The notes beneath the pieces are model-generated. The model searched no databases, had not been told where the DNA came from, and saw only the letters and a program-made list of their open reading frames with translations. From Haloarcula litorea (GTDB lineage Archaea > Halobacteriota > Halobacteria > Halobacteriales > Haloarculaceae): a DNA stretch of 64,000 bases. The position numbers and the translations under genes are program-made. This document shows, piece by piece, positions 63,997-64,000 of the stretch (the stretch's first letter is position 1; each line of letters opens with the position of its first letter). The stretch covers positions 1,116,001 through 1,180,000 of the forward strand of contig NZ_CP119779.1 of the NCBI RefSeq assembly GCF_029338195.1, written 5' to 3'.

Positions 63997-64000
63997 CGAG

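Overview
The window is chromosomal DNA of a halophilic archaeon (class Halobacteria). The evidence is very high GC, acidic Asp/Glu-rich proteins, mostly leaderless genes with a TATA-like box 24-34 nt before the start codon, LysW-dependent arginine synthesis, Orc1/Cdc6, a family-D DNA polymerase small subunit, the Hef helicase-nuclease, Sec11-type signal peptidase and an archaeal PurO. Genus cannot be decided from the sequence alone.

Layout. 0-15 kb: an incomplete MFS transporter, ileS, a broken DUF4177-like gene, the proC-proB-proA operon, a type-4 uracil-DNA glycosylase, a HIT protein, a MinD-like protein that has lost its P-loop lysines, a UspA protein, an RNase H-fold exonuclease, a rhomboid protease, a DUF4166-YndJ pair, aspartate kinase. 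15-28 kb: a metallophosphoesterase, purO, tRNA-Gln with a duplicated 3' end, a PiT phosphate carrier, leuS, a cysteine-less HMA protein, a DUF123 nuclease-fold protein, a membrane-tailed threonine synthase, regulators, an SDR and katG. 28-37.4 kb: arginine genes for almost the whole route from glutamate (argG, argH, argW, argX, argC, argB, argD, argE, argF, all on the minus strand). 37.7-47.8 kb: exported and membrane proteins, a 2H phosphoesterase, an XPD-like helicase, an HD hydrolase, a cupin, serB, DoxX, metY and an FMN-binding protein.

47.8-58.1 kb is the most striking part. It contains a chromosomal replication origin: orc1/cdc6, a 1.05-kb non-coding oriC with origin recognition boxes (ORBs) flanking an AT-rich, CTAG-rich unwinding zone, and the origin-associated oapA-oapB-oapC genes. 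On either side lie the PolD small subunit and sec11b, and mdh, a p27-like zinc-ribbon protein, a peroxiredoxin and hef. I can read eleven ORB-like sites, and seven of them lie outside oriC. Five of those seven are inside the coding sequences of the PolD small subunit, the p27-like gene and hef, always in low-complexity linkers, where they are read as Pro-Val-Glu-Thr-Gly-Gly or Pro-Ser-Val-Ser-Pro depending on orientation. By eye I found no full site in the first 47 kb.

58-64 kb: a polyprenol kinase-like membrane protein, glyS coupled to a four-CBS protein, a 55-aa protein and a winged-helix regulator at the edge.

Other unusual structure: an 82-nt, 85%-identical copy of the end of argF separated from argF by a structured repeat that also occurs after the aspartate kinase gene; a related palindrome inserted in frame in both argX and ileS; and six convergent gene pairs that share a 4-nt CTAG or TTAG stop overlap. 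No CRISPR array, rRNA or insertion sequence was seen.
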